From assembly GCF_000383595.1 (NCBI RefSeq), contig NZ_KB911581.1, positions 4,558,496-4,622,495 of the forward strand: a stretch of DNA of 64,000 nucleotides, in the 5' to 3' direction. Under the pieces are notes generated by a model. That model worked only from the letters and a program-made list of their open reading frames with translations. It ran no database searches and was not told where the DNA came from. The stretch is from Streptomyces bottropensis ATCC 25435 (lineage in GTDB: Bacteria; Actinomycetota; Actinomycetes; Streptomycetales; Streptomycetaceae). Made by a program: the position numbers and the translations under genes. Below are positions 17,331-25,781 of this stretch, piece by piece (position 1 is the first letter of the stretch; every line of letters starts with the position of its first letter).

Positions 17331-18056
17331 ATGCCCGATGACGAGGCGCAGCTCACCCCACCGGAGCCGCTGCTACAGGTGATCGACAACCTCTCGCGGT
17401 TCCATCGGGAGCATGAGGAGTACTACTCGCAAGCGCCTTTGCAACAGGCGGGCGAGCTCCAGGCGCGGTCTCGGGCGCTTAAGTCACTGGCCGACCGATG
17501 GAGCGTGGTCGAGGCCGGTGAACAGACGTCGCCGATCGCGTTCGCCGGCACGGAGGACCTGAACGCGCCAGGGCTCGTAGCGGAGTCGGGAATCCTCTTC
17601 ATGGAAGGCGAGGGCGAGCCTACCGAACTCCAAAGGCTGAAGCGCCAAGTCACCCTGCTCGCCGATGAGACCCAGCAGGGCGGTGACTGGCTGGCCCAGG
17701 CGATGGAAAAGGCTTGGGACATGGCTGGAAACTTGGCTGCCTATCCGGCCCTTGCCGACCTGCTGGGAGAGCGGCACCGGATCATCGCCAATGACTGGCA
17801 GTCGGCGGGCATGCAGGCTCTGGTCGCGCGACTGCTGCGCCGGGCCTTGGACCTGCTGGCCCAAGTCGACTTCTCGCCGACAGCACTTCGGGCCGACCTA
17901 CGAGGCGAACGAAAGGCCCCTGCCTACCTTTATTCGGCTTCTGAGCTGCTCGACAGGGCTGCCGACCTGATGGCGGAATCAGCAATTCTTGTGCATGAGA
18001 ACGAGAGGCGCTGGCGCGTGTTCCGTGGCCGAGTTCGTGAGGTGCAATCCGAGTAG
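17331..18056 (+). CDS. Protein of unknown function
   Basis: 241 residues from ATG 17331. I recognise no family. The sequence is mostly helical and acidic: two amphipathic helices at the N-terminus (PPEPLLQVIDNLSRFHREHE), a middle stretch with LQRLKRQVTLLADETQQGG, and C-terminal helices (SASELLDRAADLMAESAILV). There is no signal peptide, membrane segment or obvious catalytic motif. No close ribosome binding site precedes ATG; a TTG at 17301 is an alternative start. Its neighbours are insertion-sequence debris, so it could be horizontally acquired cargo. Confidence 0.6.
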   Translation: MPDDEAQLTPPEPLLQVIDNLSRFHREHEEYYSQAPLQQAGELQARSRALKSLADRWSVVEAGEQTSPIAFAGTEDLNAPGLVAESGILFMEGEGEPTELQRLKRQVTLLADETQQGGDWLAQAMEKAWDMAGNLAAYPALADLLGERHRIIANDWQSAGMQALVARLLRRALDLLAQVDFSPTALRADLRGERKAPAYLYSASELLDRAADLMAESAILVHENERRWRVFRGRVREVQSE

Positions 18057-18489
18057 GCCGGCGACCGCGGGTACTCCCATTCGCCAGTCTTGGACCCGGC
18101 AGCGCCAGTGAGTGGGATGGAGGGCGGCTTGGCCATCCCCGCATGCCTCGGCCTGAGAGTCTGAGGCATGGCAAGTAGTGCACCAGTCAGTACCGCCACG
18201 AACACCGACCCCTCGGCGCAGAGAAGCCGAACACACCCGCCCGTCTGCCCACTCCTTGTACGGGGTGTTCTCTCGCGAACAGGCCCGTACTCGGCGGGAT
18301 GAGACAATCCTCGGGAAGGATCGGCTGAGCTGCAGGCTCGCCTGGTCGCAGCCTGCGGCCTTTCGGCCGACCGGGAACTGGATCCGGAGCAGGCACTGCA
18401 GCATCGTGAAGGCTGCGGCTGGGCTGGTCGATGCAGAGTACGCGCGCTCGGCGTGATCGGTCCTTAGGGCAAGCTCCTTCCACTTTCCA
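18057..18489. other. Gap without a recognisable gene
   Basis: About 430 bp between the orphan gene and the IS630 remnant. Short open frames on both strands show no family match and no ribosome binding site. It may be eroded transposon sequence, including the lost 3' part of the IS630 transposase. Confidence 0.35.
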
Positions 18490-18868
18490 CACGGCCGGCG
18501 TGTCGTACAGCTTCGCGATCAGACCCCCGAGCCCGGCCCGCGTCCACAACTGCCCCGCCAGCCCCAGGTCACAGGGACGGTGATCCAGAACCGCCTGCTG
18601 CTCGACCGCACCGAGAACCCGATGCTCGCCGGCCCGGCGCCCACGCGGCTAGGCCACCAGCGCTTCAAGCCCGCCGGTCAGCCACTTCGCCCACCAGTTG
18701 TCCATCGCCTTGAGCGAGACCTGGAAGACCGCCGCGACATCCTCGCGAGTCCGGCCCGCCACCAGTGCGGCCACCGCCCGCAGCCCGAAGGGCCTCCTGC
18801 GCAGACGGCGACAACTGCCGCGCAATCCCCACGAGTTCGCTCACGCAGGGACCAACGACCCAGAACAC
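18490..18868 (-). pseudogene. IS630-family transposase remnant
   Basis: The minus strand encodes ELVGIARQLSPSAQEALR, then after a frame change LRAVAALVAGRTREDVAAVF and WWAKWLTGGLEALVA, an in-frame TAG, and PRGRRAGEH, DHRPCDLGLAGQLWTRAGLG, LIAKLYD. This is the N-terminal helix-turn-helix region of IS630-type transposases. It has a frameshift near the start, a nonsense codon, and no catalytic domain. It is dead. Confidence 0.7.
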
Positions 18869-19095
18869 CTACCGTTTCGGATCAATATCGGCATCCCTCG
18901 TGACCTGCGCTGTACCAAAGTGCCAACTATCTCTCTGATTCCGTGCCTCCAGCCGCTGAAGCTACTTGGCATTAGTGCAGGTCACGAACACTGCCTTGTG
19001 CCACCTATCGCTCCCGGTCACAGCCGGCCCGTACCGGCCGTGCGCCAGCGAGATGTCTTCGAGGGACGGGTGATCGTCCGGCGGCGTCCGGCCGG

Positions 19096-19464
19096 TCAGG
19101 TGCGGTCGTGCAGAGTGATCTGGTAGCCGTCGGGGTCGGCGAAGGTGAAGGTCCGGCCGAAGGGGCCGTCGATCGGCCCGGAGACGATGGTGTGACCGTC
19201 GGCGACGAGGGCGTCGTGAATGGCCTGGACATCGGTGGCGTGGAGCCAGATCGCGGCGCCGATGCCGGGCTGGGCGACGGATGCGAGATCGGTGCCGGGA
19301 ACGATTTCGCGCAGTGCGAACGCGATCGGCTTCGTCTCGAAGACCACGGCGTGCGGGGGGCCGGCCGGCGAGCGGACGAGGCCCAGGTACTGCTCGTAGA
19401 ACGCCCGTGAGGCGTCGAGGTCGCGCGCCTGGAGGGAAATGAAGTCGGGACCGGTGACGGGCAT
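19096..19464 (-). CDS. VOC-superfamily (glyoxalase-like) protein
   Basis: 122 residues with ATG at 19464 behind AGAGGAGCATCCGC. The fold motifs are FISLQARDLDASRAFYEQYL and, at the end, GRTFTFADPDGYQITLHDRT. It is divergently paired with a MarR regulator 63 bp away, with two inverted repeats between them. This is the usual layout for a self-regulated detoxification enzyme induced by its substrate. The substrate is unknown. Confidence 0.9.
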   Translation of the reverse strand: MPVTGPDFISLQARDLDASRAFYEQYLGLVRSPAGPPHAVVFETKPIAFALREIVPGTDLASVAQPGIGAAIWLHATDVQAIHDALVADGHTIVSGPIDGPFGRTFTFADPDGYQITLHDRT

Positions 19465-19484
19465 GCGGATGCTCCTCTTCTTCG

Positions 19485-19500
19485 TGTCAGCTTTCTGACA
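19485..19500. promoter_or_regulatory. MarR operator 1 (TGTCAG-N4-CTGACA)
   Basis: Perfect 6-bp arms around CTTT in the divergent VOC/marR intergenic region. It shares the TGTCA/TGACA half-sites with operator 2. Confidence 0.65.
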
Positions 19501-19511
19501 CAGGTCAACCT

Positions 19512-19529
19512 ATGTCAAAGTACTGACAT
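19512..19529. promoter_or_regulatory. MarR operator 2 (ATGTCA-N6-TGACAT)
   Basis: Perfect 6-bp arms around AAGTAC. It ends in the first bases of the marR start codon (19528), so binding there would directly block the regulator's own expression. Confidence 0.65.
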
Positions 19530-19998
19530 GAATCAAGACGGTGTGGACCTGGAGACGTCGCTGGGCTACCTGTTGAAGGAGGCGTCGAGCGTCCTGCGCG
19601 CGGCCATGGAGGAGGTGCTGCGGCCGCTCGGGATGAACGTGACGCACTACTCCTGTCTCGAACTGCTGGCCCAGCGACCGGGCCTGTCGAACTCCGAACT
19701 CGCGCGGGGCGCGTTCGTGACGCGGCAGTCGATGAACGTGCTGCTCCAGGCCCTGGAACGGGACGGCTACGTGACCAGGCCCGCGGAGGCGCCCGTCGGG
19801 AAGGCTCTCCCCGCACGGCTCACGCCGCGCGGCCGACGGAGCCTGGAGAAGGCGACCGTGGCGGTCCGGTCGGTCGAGGTCAGGATGCTGGCCGGGATGA
19901 CCGAGACCGAGCAGTCGGAGGCGTTCCGCATCCTGCGGAGCATGATCCATTCCCTGCGCGACGGCGACAGCGACGGCGACAGCGACGGTGGTGCGTAG
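19528..19998 (+). CDS. MarR-family transcriptional regulator
   Basis: 156 residues. A helical dimerisation start (LETSLGYLLKEASSVLRAAM) is followed by the winged helix (HYSCLELLAQRPGLSNSELA; FVTRQSMNVLLQALERDGYV) and a C-terminal dimerisation helix. The end is an odd acidic repeat, DGDSDGDSDGG, encoded by a short direct repeat. The divergent VOC gene and the two TGTCA/TGACA dyads make local autoregulation likely. The ATG lies within operator 2, leaving almost no leader. Confidence 0.9.
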   Translation: MNQDGVDLETSLGYLLKEASSVLRAAMEEVLRPLGMNVTHYSCLELLAQRPGLSNSELARGAFVTRQSMNVLLQALERDGYVTRPAEAPVGKALPARLTPRGRRSLEKATVAVRSVEVRMLAGMTETEQSEAFRILRSMIHSLRDGDSDGDSDGGA

Positions 19999-20239
19999 CG
20001 GGCGCAGAGTTCGTTCCCCGGAGATCGCGGCTGCCCCGTGGAGGCGGCGCACGCGTCCGCTCGCACGAGGGTGAATCGGCGGCGCTTCGTGTACCGATGT
20101 GGCAAGAAGGCTCCGCGGAGAACCCCGCACGCGGCTGAAGCCGGTCGGCACCGGCGCGGGTCGACGTGATGCTCCACAGGCACCGGGCCGCCGCGGTCCC
20201 ACCTGACCGCGTGAACGCCCGCAGCCGTCCGCCTGCGGC

Positions 20240-20772
20240 CGACCCCGGCCTGTTCGGGCCCGGGTGGGTGGGCGGCCGGCGCAGGAAGTCGTCGAGGTCG
20301 CGCGCCTCGGGTCCGGCGGCCAGCTCGGGGCGGACCTTCTCGAAGTAGGCCGCCAGCTCGGCCCGGTCGCCCGGTACGTCGTCGGGGTCGCGGACCACCA
20401 GGCGGGCGCTGACGCGGTGTTCGACCGCCGAGCAGGCGGTGGATCTTCCGGACGCGGGCACCCGCCCGCTCGGCCGCCTCCGTGGTGCCGTACGTCGACG
20501 TGCCGACGAAGTCCGCCGTGCACATCAGCCTGCCCCAGGCGTCCTTGCGGAAGTCGGAGGCGTGCGCCTCCCTGCCTCCGTACGCCCAAGAGCTGTACGG
20601 CAGGGAGGCCCCCGCGCCCGCCGTGGTCACCCGCCGACTGCGGCGCACCGGCACCCTTCTGCGCCGCGTCCCCGCCCGTCTGCGCTGGCAACTCCCGCCC
20701 CAGCACATCCTCCGCGCCATGGCACGGCTCGGCCCCGGTTCCCGTCCCGCACCGTACGAAGTCAGGTTATAG
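20240..20772. pseudogene. Rearranged MpaB-family (DUF2236) oxygenase pseudogene
   Basis: Pieces of one family occur on opposite strands. On the minus strand, from about 20570 downwards: FRKDAWGRLMCTADFVGTST, TTEAAERAGARVRKIHRLL, then EHRVSARLVVRDPDDVPGDR and AELAAYFEKVRPELAAGP. On the plus strand, 20560-20772, is the family's C-terminus: PPYAQELYGRE, RLRRTGTLLRRVPARLRWQL, PQHILRAMARLGPGSRP. An internal inversion best explains this. The junction carries a 10-bp inverted repeat (20567-20576, 20599-20608). Conserved middle parts are missing and frames are broken, so no enzyme can be made. Confidence 0.6.
20567..20608. repeat. Inverted repeat at the pseudogene inversion junction
   Basis: CCTCCCTGCC (20567-20576) and GGCAGGGAGG (20599-20608), a perfect 10-bp pair with 22 bases between, at the point where family homology flips strand. 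Confidence 0.7.
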
Positions 20773-20956
20773 GCCGTCATACTGGACGGGCCGGGGGAGA
20801 GGCGAGCACCGGGAGGCCGTTCGACGGAGTCGCCCGGCGGAGGCCGTCCGACGGACGGCCCCCGCCCCGTACGCCCGAGGCCCACCGCCCCGGCGGCGTT
20901 GATCCAGCCGGCCCGCCCCCCTGGCCGACCTCGATCATCGCGTGTTACCAAGAGCC

Positions 20957-22582
20957 ATGCCTGCCACCCCCGCACACTCCGACCGCCCCGGACGTCCGGC
21001 CGGACCCCGGCCCCACGACACGTACGACGCGGTGATCGTCGGCGGCGGCCACAACGGCCTGGTCGCCGCCGCCTACCTGGCCCGCGCCGGGCGTTCCGTG
21101 CTGGTGCTGGAACGGCTGGACCACACCGGCGGAGCCGCCGTGTCCACCCGGCCCTTCGCCGGGGTCGACGCCCGGCTGTCGCGGTACTCCTACCTGGTCA
21201 GCCTGCTGCCCCGGAAGATCGTGCGGGACCTGGACCTCGACTTCCGCGTCCGCGGCCGCACGATCTCGTCGTACACCCCCGTCGAGCGCGACGGTCACCC
21301 CACCGGCCTGCTCGTCGGCGGCGGAGAGCGCCGTACCCGCGAGGCGTTCGCGCGGCTGACGGGTTCGGGCCGCGAGTACGAGGCGTGGCAGCGGTTCTAC
21401 GCGATGACGGGCCGCGTCGCCGAACGGGTGTTCCCGACGCTCACCGAGCCCCTGCCCACCCGCGACGACCTGCGCGGGCGTATCGACGACGAGGAGGCGT
21501 GGCGGGTCTTGTTCGAGGAGCCGATCGGCAGGGCCGTCGAAGCGAGGTTCACCGACGACCTCGTGCGCGGTGTCGTCCTCACGGACGCGCTCATCGGCAC
21601 CTTCGCGGACGCCCACGACCCCTCCCTCCGCCAGAACCGGTGCTTCCTCTACCACGTGATCGGCGGCGGTACGGGAGCCTGGGACGTGCCGGTAGGCGGC
21701 ATGGGCGCGCTCACGGACGCGCTGGCCACGGCCGCGCGCGCGGCGGGTGCCGTGATCGCCACCGGTCACGAGGCGCGGCGGATCGCGACGGACGGACGGT
21801 CCGCCGAGATCACCTACCGGACGGCCGACACGGAGGGCACCGTCGCCGCGCGGCACGTCCTGGTGAACGCCTCGCCCCAGGAGCTGGCCGCGCTGACCGG
21901 CGACGCACCACCCACCCCCGCCGAGGGCGCCCAGCTCAAGGTGAACATGCTGCTCACGCGACTTCCGCAGCTCCGTGACCAGTCCGTCGACCCGCGTGAG
22001 GCGTTCTCCGGGACCTTCCACATCGCCGAGGGATACGACCAACTGGCCGTCGCCCACGCCCAGGCCGCCTCCGGTGTGCTCCCTGAGGCCCCGCCCTCCG
22101 AGATCTACTGCCACTCCCTCACCGATCCGACCATCCTCGGCCCGGACCTGGTCGACCAGGGCTACCAGACGCTCACCCTGTTCGGCCTGCACACGCCCGC
22201 GCGGCTGTTCGAAGCCGACAACGACGCCGTACGCGAGGACCTCCTCAAGGCCACCCTCGCCCAGCTCGACGCCCACCTCGCCGAGCCCCTTGCCGACTGC
22301 CTGGCCACCGACGCCGACGGCCGCCCGTGCATCGAGGCGAGGACCCCCCTCGACCTGGAACGCGACCTCGGCCTCCCGGGCGGCAACATCTTCCACCGCG
22401 ACCTCGCCTGGCCCCACACGCAGGAAGGCACCGGCCGCTGGGGTGTGGAGACCCGCCACGCCAACGTCCTGCTGTGCGGCGCGGGCGCCGTACGCGGTGG
22501 CGGGGTGAGCGGGGTCCCGGGCCACAACGCGGCCATGGCGGTCCTGGAGGGGTCCGGGGCGGACGGCCCGCGCCTGGCGTAG
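20957..22582 (+). CDS. CrtI/phytoene-desaturase-like FAD oxidoreductase
   Basis: 541 residues. The N-terminal dinucleotide-binding motif is DAVIVGGGHNGLVAAAYLAR, followed by VLVLERLDHTGGAAVSTRPF, as in the NAD(P)/FAD oxidoreductases of the phytoene dehydrogenase/retinol saturase clan. A C-terminal FAD segment (LCGAGAVRGGGVSGVPGHNA) completes the fold. ATG 20957 is preferred over an upstream GTG, which would add a leading TTA leucine codon. Members act on polyenes or other lipids; no carotenoid genes are nearby, so the substrate is unknown. It converges on the serine hydrolase gene. Confidence 0.9.
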   Translation: MPATPAHSDRPGRPAGPRPHDTYDAVIVGGGHNGLVAAAYLARAGRSVLVLERLDHTGGAAVSTRPFAGVDARLSRYSYLVSLLPRKIVRDLDLDFRVRGRTISSYTPVERDGHPTGLLVGGGERRTREAFARLTGSGREYEAWQRFYAMTGRVAERVFPTLTEPLPTRDDLRGRIDDEEAWRVLFEEPIGRAVEARFTDDLVRGVVLTDALIGTFADAHDPSLRQNRCFLYHVIGGGTGAWDVPVGGMGALTDALATAARAAGAVIATGHEARRIATDGRSAEITYRTADTEGTVAARHVLVNASPQELAALTGDAPPTPAEGAQLKVNMLLTRLPQLRDQSVDPREAFSGTFHIAEGYDQLAVAHAQAASGVLPEAPPSEIYCHSLTDPTILGPDLVDQGYQTLTLFGLHTPARLFEADNDAVREDLLKATLAQLDAHLAEPLADCLATDADGRPCIEARTPLDLERDLGLPGGNIFHRDLAWPHTQEGTGRWGVETRHANVLLCGAGAVRGGGVSGVPGHNAAMAVLEGSGADGPRLA

Positions 22583-22632
22583 GCGGCACGTCCGCGCAGG
22601 TCCGGTTGCAGGGCGCCGCCCCGTTCGCCCCG

Positions 22633-24471
22633 CTAGTCGGCGGCGGCCGTCCAGCCCACCGCCGTGATCCGCCCCGCGTCCGCCGGCCGCGACTCGTCGA
22701 ACAGGGTGCTGCCTCCCGCCGAGACCCGCAGCCCGTCGACGTACACCCCACGACCGACGTACTGCCGGTCGGTCGTGCAGCGCCAGCGCACCGTGAGCCC
22801 GGCGGCCCCCGACAACTCCGCGGTGACCCGGTGCCACGCCCGGCCCGACCAGCCGGTGACCGACCCGGATGGATGCTCCAGCGGCGCCTCCCCGTCCCGG
22901 ACGGTCGTGAAGGCCACCGGCAGCCAGGTGTCGCCGCCGTCGGCGGAGGTCTCCAGGAAGACGGCATCGGCCTGGGGTTCGGTGTCCCACCACAGGGCGC
23001 ACCGCAGGCGGGGCCGCCCGGAGGCGGTGGGAGAGGCGGAGTCCGTGACGGTGGCTTTCCCGGCTCCGGTGGTGTCGAGCGGCGGGAGCGCGAGGGTCGC
23101 CGTGGTGGCGGACGCCATGCCGGAGAACCAGGAGGCGCGGCCCCGGGCGGGGCGTACGGGAACGGCGCGGGCGAGGCTGTTCGCGGCGGCGACCCGGGGC
23201 GCGGAGCCGGACCGCCAGCCGCGCACCGGGTGGACGGAGTTGCCGAGGACCACGAGGAAGGAGTCGGTGGTCGGGTCCAGGACGAGGGAGGTGCCGGTGA
23301 AGCCGGTGTGTCCCGCCGTGCGCGGGGTGGCCATCGCGCCCATGTACCAGTGCTGGTAGAGCTCGAAGCCCAGCCCGTGTTCGTCGCCGGGGAACTCCGT
23401 GTTGAAGTCGGTGAACATCAGCTCCACCGAACGGGGTTCGAGAATGCGGGCCCTGCCGTACACACCGCCGTTCAGCAGGGTGCGGCCCAGGACGGCCAGG
23501 TCCCAGGCGCTGGAGAAGACACCTGCATGGCCCGCGACCCCGCCGAGACCGAAGGCGTTCTCGTCGTGCACCTCGCCCCACACCAGCCCCCGGTCCAGAC
23601 CCGACCAGGGCAGGCGGGCGTCCTCGGTCGCCGCGATGCCGGGCTTCCAGGAGGCCGGCGGATTGAAGCGAGTGCGGTGCATCCCGAGTGGAGCGGTGAT
23701 CTCGTTTCGGAGCAGCTGATCCAGACCGAGACCGGTGATCTCCTCCAGGACGAGCTGCAACGAGATCAGATTCAGGTCCGAATACAGGTACGTCGTGCCT
23801 GGCGGGTTCAGCGGCGCCTCGTTCCAGACGAGCCGGAGCTTCCCCTCGTGCGTCGGCTCTTTGTAGAGCGGGAGCCAGGGCCGGAAACCGGAGGTGTGGG
23901 TGAGCAGTTGGCGCACGGTGATGTCCTGTTTGCCCGCCGCGCCGAACTCCGGCAGGTACGTGGCGACCCTGCCCTCCAGCTCCAGCGCGCCCCGTTCGAT
24001 CTGCTGCACCGCGAGGATCGACGTGAACAGCTTCGACACGGAGGCCAGATCGAAGACGGTGTCCCGCGTCATCGGAATCCGCCGGTCCGCCGGGAACTCC
24101 ACCCCCGTGTCCGTCTTCTCGTCGTACGCCGAGTACCGCACCGCCATCCCGATCGCCCGGTGCAGGGCGACGGTCCCGCCCCGCCCGGCGAGCAGGACGG
24201 CGCCCGCGTACCACGGGTGCCTGGGCGAGGGTTCGAGGAACGTCTCGGCATCGGTGACGAGCCGATCCAGGGGTTCGGGGAGGAGTCCGGCCCGCTCGGG
24301 AGAACCGTGGCGCAGCGTCGGACGACCACCCCCGGAGGCGGAGGCGGAGGCGGAGGCGACCGCCCCGGCGGGGAAGGGCAGCGCGGCGAGCCCTCCACCG
24401 ACCGCCAACACCCGCCGGCCGAGCTGCCGCCGACTCATCCCGGACCCCGAGCCCCCCACAGCTGCACTCAT
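22633..24471 (-). CDS. Exported beta-lactamase-family serine hydrolase with C-terminal domain
   Basis: 612 residues (or 601 from the internal ATG at Met12). SRRQLGRRVLAVGGGLAAL resembles a Tat signal. It is followed by an Ala/Ser-rich stretch encoded by repeated GGAGGC units (24333-24358). The class-C beta-lactamase/esterase fold has Ser144-x-x-Lys147 (SVSK), Tyr230-Ser-Asp-Leu-Asn and HTGFTG near residue 389. About 150 residues at the C-terminus look like a beta-sandwich (CALWWDTEPQADAVFLETSA; WHRVTAELSGAAGLTVRWRC), perhaps carbohydrate- or wall-binding. The substrate could be a peptide, ester or beta-lactam. Confidence 0.88.
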   Translation of the reverse strand: MSAAVGGSGSGMSRRQLGRRVLAVGGGLAALPFPAGAVASASASASGGGRPTLRHGSPERAGLLPEPLDRLVTDAETFLEPSPRHPWYAGAVLLAGRGGTVALHRAIGMAVRYSAYDEKTDTGVEFPADRRIPMTRDTVFDLASVSKLFTSILAVQQIERGALELEGRVATYLPEFGAAGKQDITVRQLLTHTSGFRPWLPLYKEPTHEGKLRLVWNEAPLNPPGTTYLYSDLNLISLQLVLEEITGLGLDQLLRNEITAPLGMHRTRFNPPASWKPGIAATEDARLPWSGLDRGLVWGEVHDENAFGLGGVAGHAGVFSSAWDLAVLGRTLLNGGVYGRARILEPRSVELMFTDFNTEFPGDEHGLGFELYQHWYMGAMATPRTAGHTGFTGTSLVLDPTTDSFLVVLGNSVHPVRGWRSGSAPRVAAANSLARAVPVRPARGRASWFSGMASATTATLALPPLDTTGAGKATVTDSASPTASGRPRLRCALWWDTEPQADAVFLETSADGGDTWLPVAFTTVRDGEAPLEHPSGSVTGWSGRAWHRVTAELSGAAGLTVRWRCTTDRQYVGRGVYVDGLRVSAGGSTLFDESRPADAGRITAVGWTAAAD

Positions 24472-24608
24472 GAAACCCAGTCAAGCATCCACCCCCCAAG
24501 GGCGCGAGGAACCGCGCGCCCGGCTCCCACGGAACAGGCACCCGTCGGCCACCCGCGGATCAGCGACGCGCCCCCGCACCCACGACGATGCCCGAGACAC
24601 CGACAGAA

Positions 24609-24625
24609 TCTGACGGTGCATCAGA
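24609..24625. promoter_or_regulatory. 17-bp operator, copy A (TCTGACGGTGCATCAGA)
   Basis: Sits 44 bp before the flavoprotein start at 24669. It has the same length, outer half-sites (TCTGA/TCAGA) and flanking AA context as the operator at 35428-35444, suggesting a common repressor, probably TetR-like. Its position argues against the more upstream ATG at 24588 as the real start. Confidence 0.6.
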
Positions 24626-24668
24626 AAAACTCTTCCCTCGTCCGGAGGACTACGGCATCCTGCGCACC

Positions 24669-25781
24669 ATGCAGACGGAGCTGAGCAACACACTCGGAGT
24701 CCAGTACGCCGTCTTCGGCTTCACGCCGTTCCCCGCGGTCGCGGCGGCCATCAGCCGGGCAGGCGGCTTCGGGGTGCTGGGCGCGGTCCGCTACACGGCC
24801 CCCGACGATCTCAAGCGCGACCTCGACTGGATCGAGGCCCATGTCGACGGCATGCCGTACGGACTGGACGTCGTCATGCCGGCCAAAAAGGTCGAAGGGG
24901 TGACGGAGGCCGACGTCGAGGCCATGATCCCCGACTCGCACCGGCAGTTCGTCCAGGAGACCCTCGCCAAGTACGGCGTGCCCGAGCTGGCCGAGGGCGA
25001 GGCCTCCGGCTGGCGCATCACCGGCTGGATGGAGCAGGTCGCCCGCAGCCAGCTCGACGTCGCCTTCGACTACCCGATCAAGCTGCTGGCCAACGCCCTC
25101 GGCTCCCCGCCCGCCGACGTCGTCGACCGCGCCCACGAACAGGACGTCCTGGTCGCCGCGCTCGCCGGCAGCGCCCGCCACGCCCGCAAGCACGCCGAGG
25201 CGGGCATCGACATCGTCGTGGCCCAGGGCTACGAGGCCGGCGGCCACACCGGCGAGATCGCCTCCATGGTCCTCACCCCCGAAGTGGTCGACGCCGTGGC
25301 CCCGTTGCCCGTCCTCGCCGCCGGCGGAATCGGCAGCGGACAGCAGGTGGCCGCCGCCCTCGCGCTCGGCGCCCAGGGGGTCTGGCTCGGTTCGCTGTGG
25401 CTGACCACCACCGAGGCCGAACTGTCCTCGCCCCGGCTGATCGAGAAGCTGCTCGCCGCCGGCTCCGGCGACACCGTCCGTTCCCGCGCCCTCACCGGCA
25501 AACCCGCGCGCCAGCTCCGTACCGAGTGGACCGACGCCTGGGACGACCCCACCGGACCCGGCACCCTCCCCATGCCCCTCCAGGGCCTGCTCGTCGCCGA
25601 GGCGGTCTCCCGCATCCAGAAGTACGAGGTGGAGCCCCTGCTCGGCACGCCGGTCGGCCAGATCGTCGGCCGTATGAACAGCGAACGCAGCGTCCAGGCC
25701 GTCTTCGACGACCTCACCCGGGGTTTCGAGCAGGCCGTGGACCGCATCAACCGGATCGCCGGAAGGAGCGAGGGACAGTGA
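24669..25781 (+). CDS. Nitronate monooxygenase/2-enoyl reductase-family FMN flavoprotein
   Basis: 370 residues from ATG 24669. TIM-barrel FMN enzyme: N-terminal FGFTPFPAVAAAISRAGGFG, glycine/His loop GYEAGGHTGE with the usual catalytic histidine, and phosphate-binding LAAGGIGSGQQVAAALALGA. The family includes nitronate monooxygenases, FabK-like enoyl reductases and the mycobacterial steroid-ring enzyme IpdC. Translational coupling (GTGA overlap) to an acyl-CoA synthetase and an operator shared with the FadD19-like/thiolase divergon point to acyl-CoA or ring catabolism rather than nitroalkane detoxification. The alternative ATG at 24588 would place the operator inside the coding region. Confidence 0.88.
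   Translation: MQTELSNTLGVQYAVFGFTPFPAVAAAISRAGGFGVLGAVRYTAPDDLKRDLDWIEAHVDGMPYGLDVVMPAKKVEGVTEADVEAMIPDSHRQFVQETLAKYGVPELAEGEASGWRITGWMEQVARSQLDVAFDYPIKLLANALGSPPADVVDRAHEQDVLVAALAGSARHARKHAEAGIDIVVAQGYEAGGHTGEIASMVLTPEVVDAVAPLPVLAAGGIGSGQQVAAALALGAQGVWLGSLWLTTTEAELSSPRLIEKLLAAGSGDTVRSRALTGKPARQLRTEWTDAWDDPTGPGTLPMPLQGLLVAEAVSRIQKYEVEPLLGTPVGQIVGRMNSERSVQAVFDDLTRGFEQAVDRINRIAGRSEGQ

Noticed and set aside
24333..24358. GGAGGC hexamer run as a CRISPR or regulatory repeat
   Set aside because: It encodes the Ala/Ser stretch after the signal peptide of the serine hydrolase and is a simple coding repeat.
20945..24541. 1198-codon minus-strand frame
   Set aside because: It crosses the oxidoreductase antisense and the serine hydrolase in the wrong frame; there is no domain match.
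24588..24668. Upstream ATG start for the nitronate-monooxygenase-family gene
   Set aside because: It would put the 17-bp operator inside the coding region and add residues without family similarity.
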